Of a stretch of DNA of 64,000 bases, positions 9,453 through 18,324 are shown one piece after another. How positions within the stretch are numbered: the stretch's first letter is position 1; each line of letters opens with the position of its first letter. The stretch is taken from NCBI GenBank assembly GCA_963204915.1, contig CAUJHS010000082.1:210156-274155 (forward strand), read 5' to 3'. This DNA is from Planctomycetota bacterium. Lineage in GTDB: Bacteria > Planctomycetota > Planctomycetia > Pirellulales > Pirellulaceae. The notes under the pieces are model-generated. The model did no database searches. It saw only the letters and a program-made list of their open reading frames with translations, and had not been told where the DNA came from. Made by a program: the position numbers and the translations under genes.

Positions 9453-10444
9453 TCGATAGGCGCAGGATGCGAGGCGGCGTCGGTTAGCGGTAAAAGCGGA
9501 AGAAACGCATTGTCTTGAAGCGCATCGGCATAAGCCGCGCTCTGGTCATCGGAAACTCGTTCAAACACGAGCAACAAGTTTGACGCCATAACTTCCTGAC
9601 GAAGGACGAGTCCATCGGGACGCACCCAGAGCCTGCCTATGGGTCGCCGTGCGGTCGCGAGGCCCGAGCCCGCTTCGCTGCGGTACACGACCAACATCGT
9701 TTCTACCGTTTCACGGTTCCAGGAGATCAGATCCAGTCGTTCCGCTCTCGCTTCCAAAATTTGCACCGGACTGTTCGGAGGAAACGGGCGATATACGGGG
9801 ATCGTCCAAGTTTGGCCAACCTGAAGGTCTTTCAACTCTGAATGCGGTGCAAAGGCGTCGCTGAGAATGGCGTCACGAGGAAGTTCGATCGTCTGGCGGA
9901 ACAATGCTTTGCCGTTATCCTCCGAATTCCATGGTATTTCTTTGCCCGAGAACACAACGACCTGCAAATCGCTGCCTTGCTGGACTTCACCATGCAAACT
10001 GAGGACATGCGGAAGGTCCGCGACGGCGATGGAGGACGCAATGGCCTCAAGACGTTGCTCGCGGCTAAACTGCGCCCGGCTCGCAATCGTCATATCAAGC
10101 CGCAACTCGTCGTCGCCTAGCGCGGGGACCATCTTCGCAAACACCCCTAACAACTGTTGGAGAATGCGTTTGACGTCCAATTGCTCGAACCGCACCAGAC
10201 TACGCATTTCGATTCGGCCTGAATCTAGCCGATGGACCTGAGTTACGGCATATCCAATCGTGCGATCCTCCCAGTCCATGCGCCAGACAACAGGGGGAGG
10301 CGGCTTGGGCGCGACGGTGAGCGCCGAGCGATAGTCGGGCGCATCGCCTCCAAACAAGGGAGGCAGCACCTTGGCAGCCCCAAGCCAGGCCATGGAGGCG
10401 CCCCAGAATAGCATCACGAACGCAATGTAGTATCGATTGACCAT
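9449..10444 (-). CDS. Membrane-anchored protein of unknown function, partner of the ABC ATPase
   Basis: Taking the ATG at 10444 gives 331 residues starting MVNRYYIAFVMLFWGASMAWLG, a clean N-terminal membrane anchor. The rest appears to be an extracytoplasmic domain rich in beta strands, with no motif I can name. It overlaps the ABC ATPase by 4 bases, so it probably acts with that transporter. The frame extends 22 codons further upstream but that part is hydrophilic and low-complexity. I do not recognise the family. Confidence 0.75.
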   Translation of the reverse strand: MVNRYYIAFVMLFWGASMAWLGAAKVLPPLFGGDAPDYRSALTVAPKPPPPVVWRMDWEDRTIGYAVTQVHRLDSGRIEMRSLVRFEQLDVKRILQQLLGVFAKMVPALGDDELRLDMTIASRAQFSREQRLEAIASSIAVADLPHVLSLHGEVQQGSDLQVVVFSGKEIPWNSEDNGKALFRQTIELPRDAILSDAFAPHSELKDLQVGQTWTIPVYRPFPPNSPVQILEARAERLDLISWNRETVETMLVVYRSEAGSGLATARRPIGRLWVRPDGLVLRQEVMASNLLLVFERVSDDQSAAYADALQDNAFLPLLPLTDAASHPAPIE

Positions 10445-10566
10445 CGGGGCAGAACTTGCGGGTGATCCTTGCCGAGCCGATTCCGTCGGTCGGTTTGGGC
10501 ATTTTACCACGCAAAAGCAAATGTCTGGCCTTTGGAGAAAAAACTTGCGTCGTGAGGAACGGACTA

Positions 10567-11193
10567 CTACCTTTCCTGCGTTTGTCGATGCACCGCATCC
10601 AGTTGATGCAGCAGATCAGCCACGGTGTAAATCCGACCCGTGGGTTTGTTCATGTCGGCAACGTACGCCGTCTTACCTGATGCTCCTTTCGGCAATAAAT
10701 CCGTGAGGGTGGGTACGCTCGGGGGAGGGGAGACTTGCGCATAGCGATACCCGTCGGGCAAGCGAATCAAGTCGTGCAACAAACGCGCCCCGCCGGGACT
10801 TCGCGATACACGGTCAAGCCGGTCATAGATTAACTTGTAGTTAGCCGTCTTTTGCATGAACGCCTGTCCTTCTGGGGAACGCAATTCCCGCGCGAGAAGT
10901 TCAGTATCGCTCACTAAGCGTGTGACGATGTCTGATTGCGAAAGATTCCGCCAGCCTTGCATCTCGAGTTGTCGGAGAACCGGAGTTACCTCGCTGGCGA
11001 CAATGAGCCGGCTTGGCGAATATCCAGGCAAGCCTTGGAAATGGTGATTGACGTGTGCCGCAACTTGCGCCATCGAAGGAAGCACCGCGGGAGGGGTAGA
11101 AGCGCTAGGCGACTTTTCCCGGGCATTGACGGAGAAAGCGTTCAATAGCCCACCGAAAGCGACCAAGGCAATAGGAACGAGCTTGCGAGCCAT
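10567..11193 (-). CDS. Exported protein of unknown function
   Basis: From the ATG at 11193 the product is 208 residues with a signal peptide (MARKLVPIALVAFGGLLNAFSVNA). The mature part is alpha-helical and contains a motif-like end NKPTGRIYTVADLLHQLDAVH. It lies 122 bases upstream of, and in the same direction as, the membrane-anchored gene at 9449-10444, so it may share its transcript. No known domain is recognised. The upstream 20 codons of the frame are basic and precede the signal peptide, so I exclude them. Confidence 0.68.
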   Translation of the reverse strand: MARKLVPIALVAFGGLLNAFSVNAREKSPSASTPPAVLPSMAQVAAHVNHHFQGLPGYSPSRLIVASEVTPVLRQLEMQGWRNLSQSDIVTRLVSDTELLARELRSPEGQAFMQKTANYKLIYDRLDRVSRSPGGARLLHDLIRLPDGYRYAQVSPPPSVPTLTDLLPKGASGKTAYVADMNKPTGRIYTVADLLHQLDAVHRQTQER

Positions 11194-11528
11194 AAATAAT
11201 CCAAGAACTAGTGGAACCGGACATCGCTTAACGCGGCGAATGACGCCACTCAACTTTACCCTACGTTCATCGGACGTCGGACTAAGTGACCTAAAGCGTT
11301 TCCCAACAACGCGTTGCGTTATTTTTCATGAAGCGATGAACCAACCTTCGTCGTGCATCGTAAGAACAAATCGAATCTAAGGTCCATGCAGTGCGACACA
11401 CCTTGGCCTTGGAAATTTACGCGAAAGTCATATTCGTAACATTACTTTGTTGCATTTTGGCTTTCAGTGCGATAAGATAACCCACACTTTTCATTGTTCG
11501 TGGTTTCACGGTAGCAGGAGATGCCGTC
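11194..11528. promoter_or_regulatory. Divergent intergenic region
   Basis: About 335 bases between an exported-protein gene on the minus strand and the zinc-ribbon gene on the plus strand. It must hold both promoters. It is more AT-rich than the genes, but I see no operator or RNA that I can defend. Confidence 0.35.
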
Positions 11529-11795
11529 ATGCCTCACACCACGTTTTTCGTGCAGGAATGCCCTACGTGCGGACGACGGCTGCAAATCCGTGTGGCCTAC
11601 CTTGGCAAACGGTTGTTTTGCCAGCACTGTGGCGGACCATTTCTTGCATGCGATCCGTCGCAAGGTCCGAATGCTGGCCTGGGTAATTCGAAACTTTTGG
11701 AACGCGCCGAACAGTTATTGGCGTTTGCGGAAAGTCATAAATCGCAAGGAGCGCTGGGCTCGGAGTTATTAGGCGGCGAAGTGCCATCCTACTGA
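11529..11795 (+). CDS. Small zinc-ribbon protein
   Basis: A protein of 88 residues with two CxxC pairs, CPTCGRR (about 11-17) and CQHCGGPF (about 31-38), the layout of a rubredoxin-like zinc ribbon. The second half is helical and polar. An AGGAG-like site precedes the ATG. Short zinc-ribbon proteins like this are frequent in planctomycetes, where their role is mostly unknown. It converges with aroA. Confidence 0.7.
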   Translation: MPHTTFFVQECPTCGRRLQIRVAYLGKRLFCQHCGGPFLACDPSQGPNAGLGNSKLLERAEQLLAFAESHKSQGALGSELLGGEVPSY

Positions 11796-11851
11796 GAATT
11801 CACGTCGCCCGTGTCCTAATGCGTTGCGACTCGTGAAAAACCATGATCGGG

Positions 11852-13129
11852 CTAATTGCTCAAACGGCTGAGGTCGTCGAAAAACTGGGGATACGTTTTC
11901 GCAGTACATCCGGGATCGCGAATCATAATAGCTGGCCCGCCCAATCCAACGAGCGCCATGCTCATCGCCATGCGGTGGTCGTGGTAGGTCTCAATTTCGA
12001 CACTGCGGCGTTCGTCCGGAATGATCCGCAAACCATCCGGTAATTCCTGAACAATTGCGCCAATTTTCCTCAATTCACGAGCAAGATCGCCAATTCGGTC
12101 CGTCTCTTTGAAACGATTGTGACCGACCCCGGAAATTGTGGTGGCGCCTTTCGCGAACAAGGCGACAGCCGCCAATGTCTGCACGGTATCGCTGATCGCA
12201 TTCATGTTGACCGTTATTCCCTGCAACGGTCCTCCCTTGACCGTAATCGAGTTGTCGCCGTATTTCACGGAACAACCCATATTCTGTAAACACTCGCAAA
12301 ACACGACATCACCCTGAAGTGAGGTTCGTGACAACCCCTCAACCGTGATTTCGCCTCCGGTGATCGCGGCCGCTGCCCAAAAATAACTTGCCGCCGATGC
12401 GTCGGGCTCGATCGCGTATTCGAGACCACGATAGGATTGCGGTGCGGCGATTCTGAACGTCGTCAAATCAGCCGACGCCTCCACCTGCACGCCAAACGCA
12501 TGCATGACAGAAAGGGTCAGTGTCACATACGGACGAGAAACCAGCTCACCTACAACGAGTATTTCGACATTGCGTTGCGCCAGCGGCGCGGCCATAAGCA
12601 AACCACTCAGAAATTGGCTTGAGATATCACCGCGAACGGAAGTGCGCCCTCCGGGCAGGCCGTTAGCGTTCACTAGGACCGGAGGGCAGTCTCCGCCGCG
12701 TTCGCTAGATACGTTGGCGCCAAGTTGATTCAAAGCTTCTAACAGATCGCCAATCGGCCGTTGCCGCATTCGTTCGACGCCATCGAGTCGAAATTGCCCA
12801 CATCCGGCAGGCAACATGGCGGTGAGAAATCGTATGGTGGTTCCACTGTTGGCGACATACAAGTCGGCGGATTCAACGCGAGGCGCCCCCCCGGCGCCTT
12901 CGACACGCAGAACCGAGGTGGCCGAATTGAACTCAATCGCCACACCTAGCCGGCGCAGGCTTTCAACCATCACATGCGTATCGTCGCTATCGAGCGCGCC
13001 GGTCAAAACCGATGGACCTTCCGCTAACGCGGCGCAAAGCAAGGCCCGGTTCGTTATGCTTTTGGAGCCGGGAGGACGGACCGTCGCCGTTAGCGGCCCC
13101 CGAGGTGATATGGTGATCGACTCGTGCAT
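11852..13129 (-). CDS. aroA: 3-phosphoshikimate 1-carboxyvinyltransferase (EPSP synthase)
   Basis: A 425-residue enzyme of the EPSP synthase fold, the step joining shikimate-3-phosphate and PEP in aromatic amino acid synthesis. Visible hallmarks are PPGSKSITNRAL near residue 20, NSGTTIRFLTAML near 95, DISSQFLSGLLMAAP near 175, EPDASAASYFWAAAAI and NRFKETDRIGDLA. The latter carry the shikimate and PEP binding Lys, Arg and Asp residues. Its ATG shares one base with the stop of the upstream gene, so translation is probably coupled. The link between an aromatic pathway gene and exported proteins upstream appears to be one of transcription, not function. Confidence 0.96.
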   Translation of the reverse strand: MHESITISPRGPLTATVRPPGSKSITNRALLCAALAEGPSVLTGALDSDDTHVMVESLRRLGVAIEFNSATSVLRVEGAGGAPRVESADLYVANSGTTIRFLTAMLPAGCGQFRLDGVERMRQRPIGDLLEALNQLGANVSSERGGDCPPVLVNANGLPGGRTSVRGDISSQFLSGLLMAAPLAQRNVEILVVGELVSRPYVTLTLSVMHAFGVQVEASADLTTFRIAAPQSYRGLEYAIEPDASAASYFWAAAAITGGEITVEGLSRTSLQGDVVFCECLQNMGCSVKYGDNSITVKGGPLQGITVNMNAISDTVQTLAAVALFAKGATTISGVGHNRFKETDRIGDLARELRKIGAIVQELPDGLRIIPDERRSVEIETYHDHRMAMSMALVGLGGPAIMIRDPGCTAKTYPQFFDDLSRLSN

Positions 13130-14352
13130 TAACGGCTTGGTCCCTTACTCGCAATCTTCCAAAGATGGCGGTCGCTACGCACATACAGCGCGTCACCCGA
13201 TACGGCAGGAGTTCCCTGAATCGATTCGCCGAAGTCGCTACGACCGATAATCGCGCCCTTTTCGCCCTGTTGAACGACAAACGCTTTACCATCCGAATTG
13301 AACACGTAGATGCGTTCATCCGTGACAATAGGCGTGGCCCAACAACGTCCTTCTAAACGCAGTTGCCACAACACTTCGCCGGTTGCTGTATCGCCGCAAA
13401 CCAGAACACCTGCGTCATTGACGAGGTAGATTTTGCCTTGGTGGACGGCCGCACTGCCCGCGCCAGGCCGCAATCGTGATGCATTCCAGGCAAATTGCGC
13501 GCTTGTTGAATCCGTTGGCATATCAAGCGCCGTCAATCCATTGGAGGGCAGGAAGATTCGATTCTGAGAAACCACGGGCGACGAGATGGCCGAGCAAGAT
13601 GCATCATACTTCCACAATTCTCTGCCATCACGCGCATCAACGGCGGTGAGGCCGTGCGGTGCTTGAAGCAAGACTGTCGTTTCATCGGCCCCGTCGCGCG
13701 AAAGCACTGTGGGAGAAGACCAGCTGGCTTCGGGGCGACGATCGATGCGCCAGCGCGTCTCACCGGTTTCGGCGTCGACCCCGGCGACAAAGGAGTCGCC
13801 TTGTGCTTCAACTTGGACAACAACTGTCCCATGGACGACAATCGGCGACGAAGACATGCCAACGTCATTGCCAGCTTTGGGAAAATCATTGCCAAGTCCA
13901 CGATACCAACGCAAGTCGCCGTTAAGTCCAAGACAAATCAGGTCATTCGAGGAAAAGAACGCGTAAATGGCGTTACCATCGCTTACGGGCGTAGGGGCTG
14001 CATTCGCACTCGTCGGGTGAGTCAGCGTACGCCCCGTTGCCCAAAACTGCCGCTCCCATCGCTTTTCACCGGCCATCGCATCAAAACACAGGACATGCAG
14101 CCGATCTTGCTCGACACCGCTGGAGCAGGTAATCACGACATGATTACCAATTACAATCGGACTCGAAGGGCCGCGGCCAGGCAAGTCGCGACGCCAGATG
14201 ACGTTCTCCTCATCCTCCGCGTTTCCCCAGGTGAGTGGAGGGTTGGCTTTCGCCGCAACGCCTGTTCCGCCTGGCCCGCGAAACTGAGGCCAATCGGCGA
14301 AAGCAGTTGCCGGCCCATAAAGGAAGCTGGCGAATAGGAGTATACGGATCAT
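13129..14352 (-). CDS. Exported PQQ-like beta-propeller protein
   Basis: From the ATG at 14352 the product has 407 residues with a signal peptide (MIRILLFASFLYGPATAFA). The mature start DWPQFRGPGGTGVA and repeats such as GDTATGEVLWQLRLEG and DARDGRELWKYD are the outer-membrane BamB/PQQ-propeller blades common in planctomycetes, where no PQQ cofactor need be bound. It overlaps the preceding gene by 4 bases (ATGA) and touches aroA by one base. The exact task is unknown; a scaffold or sensor role in the periplasm is plausible. Confidence 0.85.
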   Translation of the reverse strand: MIRILLFASFLYGPATAFADWPQFRGPGGTGVAAKANPPLTWGNAEDEENVIWRRDLPGRGPSSPIVIGNHVVITCSSGVEQDRLHVLCFDAMAGEKRWERQFWATGRTLTHPTSANAAPTPVSDGNAIYAFFSSNDLICLGLNGDLRWYRGLGNDFPKAGNDVGMSSSPIVVHGTVVVQVEAQGDSFVAGVDAETGETRWRIDRRPEASWSSPTVLSRDGADETTVLLQAPHGLTAVDARDGRELWKYDASCSAISSPVVSQNRIFLPSNGLTALDMPTDSTSAQFAWNASRLRPGAGSAAVHQGKIYLVNDAGVLVCGDTATGEVLWQLRLEGRCWATPIVTDERIYVFNSDGKAFVVQQGEKGAIIGRSDFGESIQGTPAVSGDALYVRSDRHLWKIASKGPSR

Positions 14353-15497
14353 GGCTGGGACTCCGGCAGGACCGCGGTTCCGGTTTTGTCGCATACACGT
14401 AGCTGAAACTGCCAGCGCTGGGCCCAATCTTTGGTTTGCTCGTTTTGGCAAACCTTCACCAAAATCTCGTTCGAGCCAACGTTTAACCGACCTGGGGCGA
14501 CGTACTGATCAATTTTCGTGTTCGTGTGATACACCTCATTGGCGGTCAGCAACACCCCGTTGAGCCAAACTTTGTTGGCATTGATGCTTCCCAGCCGTAG
14601 TTCGACATTACGCTCCGATGACGAAACAAAATCAAAAAATGCATAAGCCGTGACGCCGTTGTGTTTTCCTACAGCGCGATTGAGATCGACCATGCCGTAC
14701 TTGTCGTCAGTGGTGAAATCCGTCCATGCGACCTTGCCGAGCTTGCCATGATACTGTGCCTCGAGGTCGATCGACGTTTCCGGAGGAAACACGGCGGCGA
14801 ACCCCGTCAGGTTGGAATTGTCGAATGGGCCAACGACTTTCCATCGAGTCAGAAAGCCAAAATGCGCCGGCAGATCAACTTCGACGCCCAACGCGGATAA
14901 TGCCTTGGTCGCGGCTTCAATTTGGTCTACATCGCGCGCTGCCGAGAGCGTTGCTCGATATTTCTGAATCGCCTCGGACTTCATTCCATTGTCCGCCAAT
15001 AGGCTGGCCTGTTCGAGCGCAAATGCAACGGCGTCGCGCCGGAGTTCAAGGCTAGGGTCATCGAGCATGGAAGGAATTAATCTTGCCCGCGCCGAGGGGT
15101 CGCTTCGTTCGAGCCACTCAAAGGCGAGTCGTCGCGCCCGGGGGTCATGGCGCCGGTCGCCAAGGAACTGTTCTAGTGCGTCGGTGGGTAGCCCATTTCC
15201 GGACTTTATCGTGTCTTCGGCAATCGAATCGACCACGGCGCGAATCCAATTCATCGCCAATCGATTGGCCCCAGTCATTCCCTCGAGGATTTCAGGAATC
15301 TGAGCGGCGTCGGCCTGCGCCAACTCTTGCCACGCCGACATCGCCGCACGATGCCCCTCGCCATGAGGCATGACTTGCCGCAAAGCTTGCAGCGGTTTTG
15401 AAACGTCGATTGACTCGGCCGGAAGTGGGCCCGACAACAGGGTAATACTGGCGAAAGTCAACACAACACGAACGTGAACACCCTTAAGGCTGTTCAT
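14349..15497 (-). CDS. Exported HEAT-like/jelly-roll protein
   Basis: Starting at the ATG at 15497 it has 382 residues and a signal peptide (MNSLKGVHVRVVLTFASITLLSG). Residues about 40-215 are helical and HEAT-like. The C-terminal part (WKVVGPFDNSN at about 228, then VELRLGSINANKVWLNG) resembles jelly-roll domains of planctomycete surface and glycan-related proteins. It is the first gene of the minus-strand run that continues with the PQQ propeller and aroA. Function unknown. Confidence 0.75.
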   Translation of the reverse strand: MNSLKGVHVRVVLTFASITLLSGPLPAESIDVSKPLQALRQVMPHGEGHRAAMSAWQELAQADAAQIPEILEGMTGANRLAMNWIRAVVDSIAEDTIKSGNGLPTDALEQFLGDRRHDPRARRLAFEWLERSDPSARARLIPSMLDDPSLELRRDAVAFALEQASLLADNGMKSEAIQKYRATLSAARDVDQIEAATKALSALGVEVDLPAHFGFLTRWKVVGPFDNSNLTGFAAVFPPETSIDLEAQYHGKLGKVAWTDFTTDDKYGMVDLNRAVGKHNGVTAYAFFDFVSSSERNVELRLGSINANKVWLNGVLLTANEVYHTNTKIDQYVAPGRLNVGSNEILVKVCQNEQTKDWAQRWQFQLRVCDKTGTAVLPESQP

Positions 15498-15681
15498 TGC
15501 AATAAGTCGGATCTTGAAAGGCGGGAATGTCACAATTAACAAGCGTCGGGGTATTGTAGTCCACATCGTGACGTTGCGAAAACTGGGCGCATCGCTGCAA
15601 TTGACAGCCATGATCACTGAGTCCTATTGTGTGAGGACTCGTCTCTCGTGAGATTTGTCATCTTGATTGAGGCGCAATGGT

Positions 15682-16578
15682 ATGAGTTCCCCTTGGACTG
15701 GAGTTTTTCCTGCCGCCGTCACGTGTTTTCACAGTGACGAATCGCTTGATTTTGCCGCCACGACGGCGCATGTGCTCCGGATGATCGACGCGGGCGTCCA
15801 TGGCATGGTTATGCTGGGAACTGTTGGGGAAAACTGCTCGCTACGACGGGAAGAAAAACTTTCCGTCTTACGAGCCACGGTTGAGGCGGTCGGCGGACGA
15901 ACGCCAATATTGACCGGCGTGGCCGAGTACACCACGGCGCAGGCGGCCCAGCTCGCGCGTGATGCGCATTCCGCGGGAGTCGATGGGTTAATGGTGCTCC
16001 CGGCGATGGTGTATAAGTCGGATCCGCGCGGAACGATCTCGCATTTCCGCGCCGTCGCAAGTGCGACTGATTTGCTAATTATGCTTTACAACAATCCCGT
16101 GTCGTATGGTGTTGACATTCGACCGGAAATGTTTGGATCTCTGGCCGATTTGCCCAATGTCGTGGCGATTAAGGAGTCGTCGGAAGATCCTCGTCGTATT
16201 ACCGACTTACGTAACCGGTACGGCGATCGCTTTACTCTATTCGCCGGCGTCGATGACTTAGCGTTGGAAAGTGTTATGCTAGGCGCTGATGGCTGGGTTT
16301 CCGGTCTGGTGAACGCCTTTCCGGACGAACACCGCCGACTTTGGGACTTGGCCATCCAAGGAGACTTTTTCAAAGCTCGCGACTTGTATCGCTGGTACAC
16401 GCCGCTGTTACATTTGGATACTCACCCGAAGTTGGCGCAATACATCAAATTGGCCATGGCGTTGCGAGAGTTTGGGTCAGAAATGGTTCGCGCTCCGCGT
16501 TTACCGCTCGAAGGTGAGGAGCGCCAACGGATTGTCGAATTAATTCGGCAGAGCCTTGAAACGCGTCCCCAACGGTAG
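15682..16578 (+). CDS. DapA-family aldolase/lyase, probably 1-pyrroline-4-hydroxy-2-carboxylate deaminase
   Basis: A TIM-barrel protein of 298 residues of the dihydrodipicolinate synthase family. The Schiff-base lysine lies in VVAIKESSEDPRR and the conserved tyrosine in IMLYNNPVSYG; GTVGENCSL replaces the usual GTTGE. It is separated by only 6 bases from a 4-hydroxyproline epimerase-type gene. In hydroxyproline degradation, a DapA-family enzyme deaminates 1-pyrroline-4-hydroxy-2-carboxylate, so this is my preferred call, based on context. True DapA (lysine synthesis) or another sugar-acid aldolase is possible. I use the ATG at 15682 and not the earlier TTG. Confidence 0.8.
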   Translation: MSSPWTGVFPAAVTCFHSDESLDFAATTAHVLRMIDAGVHGMVMLGTVGENCSLRREEKLSVLRATVEAVGGRTPILTGVAEYTTAQAAQLARDAHSAGVDGLMVLPAMVYKSDPRGTISHFRAVASATDLLIMLYNNPVSYGVDIRPEMFGSLADLPNVVAIKESSEDPRRITDLRNRYGDRFTLFAGVDDLALESVMLGADGWVSGLVNAFPDEHRRLWDLAIQGDFFKARDLYRWYTPLLHLDTHPKLAQYIKLAMALREFGSEMVRAPRLPLEGEERQRIVELIRQSLETRPQR

Positions 16579-16584
16579 TTTGCC

Positions 16585-17550
16585 ATGCCGAGTCTGCAAC
16601 ATGTTCCCGTCATCGATTCCCATACCGGGGGCGAGCCGACTCGCGTCGTCATGGACAACGGTCCCACCTTGGGAGAGGGTGCATTAAGTCAACGATTAAC
16701 GCGTTTCCGCCAACATCACGATGAGTTTCGTTCGACCGTAGTAAACGAACCGCGAGGATCGGACGCCATGGTCGGCGCCTTGCTGTGTACGCCGGTGGAT
16801 ACGTCGTGTGTGGCGGGCGTTATTTTCTTTAATAATGTCGGCTACTTGGGGATGTGTGTCCATGGAACGATTGGCGTTGTCGCCACGCTATACCATGCCG
16901 GACAAATAACGCCAGGACTCCACCGAATCGAAACGCCGGTTGGCGTTGTAACGGTGCAGTTGGATCCTGACGGTGTTGTCACCGTACAGAACGTGATTTC
17001 CTTTCGTCACGCCGCCAATATGACGGTCAAACTGGACGACGGGCAATGCGTGACAGGCGATGTCGCATGGGGTGGAAATTGGTTTTTTCTAGTAGACAAT
17101 TACACGCGGCCGTTACGGCTGTGTGACGTCGAGGCCCTGACAAATTTCGCGAGGAAGATTCGACGCGCGCTGCAACAGAACGGGATCACGGGCGCCGATA
17201 ACGCGGAAATCGACCACATTGAACTGTTTGGTCCACCCGATACGGCCGGCGCTCACAGCAGGAATTTTGTACTTTGTCCCGGCGGCGCCTATGATCGTTC
17301 GCCATGTGGAACCGGAACAAGCGCTAAATTGGCTTGTTTGGCGGCGGAGGGAAAGCTCGCGCCAGGTCAATGGTGGCGCCAGGAAGGGATTTTAGGGAGC
17401 ATATTTGAGGGAAGTTACCTAATCGCCCCAGGCGGCATAGCTCCCAGCATCCGGGGAACGGCCCATATTACCGCAGAGGCGAAACTAATTCTTGATCCTC
17501 GTGATCCATTCCGTCAAGGAATTCGGGGTCAAACGCCTATTTCGACTTAA
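16585..17550 (+). CDS. Proline racemase family, probable 4-hydroxyproline 2-epimerase
   Basis: A 321-residue member of the proline racemase family. Both catalytic cysteines are present, in GMCVHGTIG (near residue 92) and SPCGTGTSAK (near residue 236). Dehydratases of the family, which act on trans-3-hydroxyproline, lack the second Cys, so an epimerase is indicated. The substrate-site motif is usually MCGHGTIG; here the Gly after Cys is Val. The gene follows the lyase by 6 bases. Epimerisation of trans-4-L-hydroxyproline to cis-4-D-hydroxyproline is the likely reaction. The D-hydroxyproline dehydrogenase and the semialdehyde dehydrogenase of the pathway are not in this window. Confidence 0.85.
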   Translation: MPSLQHVPVIDSHTGGEPTRVVMDNGPTLGEGALSQRLTRFRQHHDEFRSTVVNEPRGSDAMVGALLCTPVDTSCVAGVIFFNNVGYLGMCVHGTIGVVATLYHAGQITPGLHRIETPVGVVTVQLDPDGVVTVQNVISFRHAANMTVKLDDGQCVTGDVAWGGNWFFLVDNYTRPLRLCDVEALTNFARKIRRALQQNGITGADNAEIDHIELFGPPDTAGAHSRNFVLCPGGAYDRSPCGTGTSAKLACLAAEGKLAPGQWWRQEGILGSIFEGSYLIAPGGIAPSIRGTAHITAEAKLILDPRDPFRQGIRGQTPIST

Positions 17551-17573
17551 TGTTTCGCCGTAAACACGGGTCG

Positions 17574-17804
17574 TTACTCGTCGGGCGATGAATCGGACGG
17601 AAAGGCGAACACGAGGGGCTTCGTGTTTCGGTCGTGGGCAACTTTCCGGAACAGTCGAATCGCATCACTCGGGTAATATAGCCAAGTTTGGCAGGCTTCG
17701 TGTTCCACGACGGATGGTGCAAACTGTTTCCCGTACGGTAGCCGATGTTCTCGGTACAGCCAGCCCTGGATACAATCCCGCAATGTTTGCTGACGGCCCT
17801 GCAC
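17574..17804 (-). CDS. Possible small protein of unknown function
   Basis: A GTG at 17804 opens 76 codons with good protein-like composition, for example GWLYREHRLPYGKQFAP and the acidic end PSDSSPDE, and third-position G/C richness. There is no convincing ribosome binding site and the start is only 15 bases from the divergent gene at 17820. It may be the 3' remainder of something else. I do not recognise it. Confidence 0.4.
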   Translation of the reverse strand: MQGRQQTLRDCIQGWLYREHRLPYGKQFAPSVVEHEACQTWLYYPSDAIRLFRKVAHDRNTKPLVFAFPSDSSPDE

Positions 17805-17819
17805 TTGGAGTCAATCACG

Positions 17820-18089
17820 ATGACGGTCGCTCCACCCCCCGGCCAAATTCGCGCCCTCGTGTTGAACACGCTGCAGCAGTTGGGCGCTCGAATATTTTCC
17901 GAGTTTCATGTGGAGGAAACCGTCCTGCTCCAAGATGGTCGATGCTTGGCTCGCTCGTATCGTACCGACGACTTCTTCGCCATGTGGTTGATTGAAGTGG
18001 GGCTTGTGCAGTTTTACAACGGCGAGGGAGATATGCTCCTCGTCATTAACCTTCTGGACGACGCGACGCCCAGCAAGATGGCTGCGTAA
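17820..18089 (+). CDS. Conserved-looking hypothetical protein
   Basis: From the ATG at 17820 it encodes 89 residues that appear to form a compact alpha/beta domain (ARIFSEFHVEETVLLQDGRC, then MWLIEVGLVQFYNGEGDMLL). The start before it in the same frame (17745) would add a low-quality stretch, so I use the later one. Neighbours give no hint of its role. No known domain recognised. Confidence 0.6.
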   Translation: MTVAPPPGQIRALVLNTLQQLGARIFSEFHVEETVLLQDGRCLARSYRTDDFFAMWLIEVGLVQFYNGEGDMLLVINLLDDATPSKMAA

Positions 18090-18324
18090 CATAGCATCCG
18101 CGCATTACCCGTGTGCAAACGGGCGTCTTGACAACTCGCACCAACGACAGCCGCGCCTCGCCGCATGACCGGGCCGGAAAGCCGTGTTTTTCTTGTGCCA
18201 TCTCTTGTTGTACTCCGCACGCCGACCGCTAAACTACGCCCATAGTTTGTGGTTCGCTCCACAGAATGCCTAAACCGCCGCGTCGGCGGTTTGCGAAGGG
18301 TCTCTTTTCACAGGCGAAGGCGCT
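18090..18324. other. Gap with no gene
   Basis: About 235 bases upstream of the Gfo/Idh/MocA gene, presumably its promoter region. I do not see defensible elements. Confidence 0.4.
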
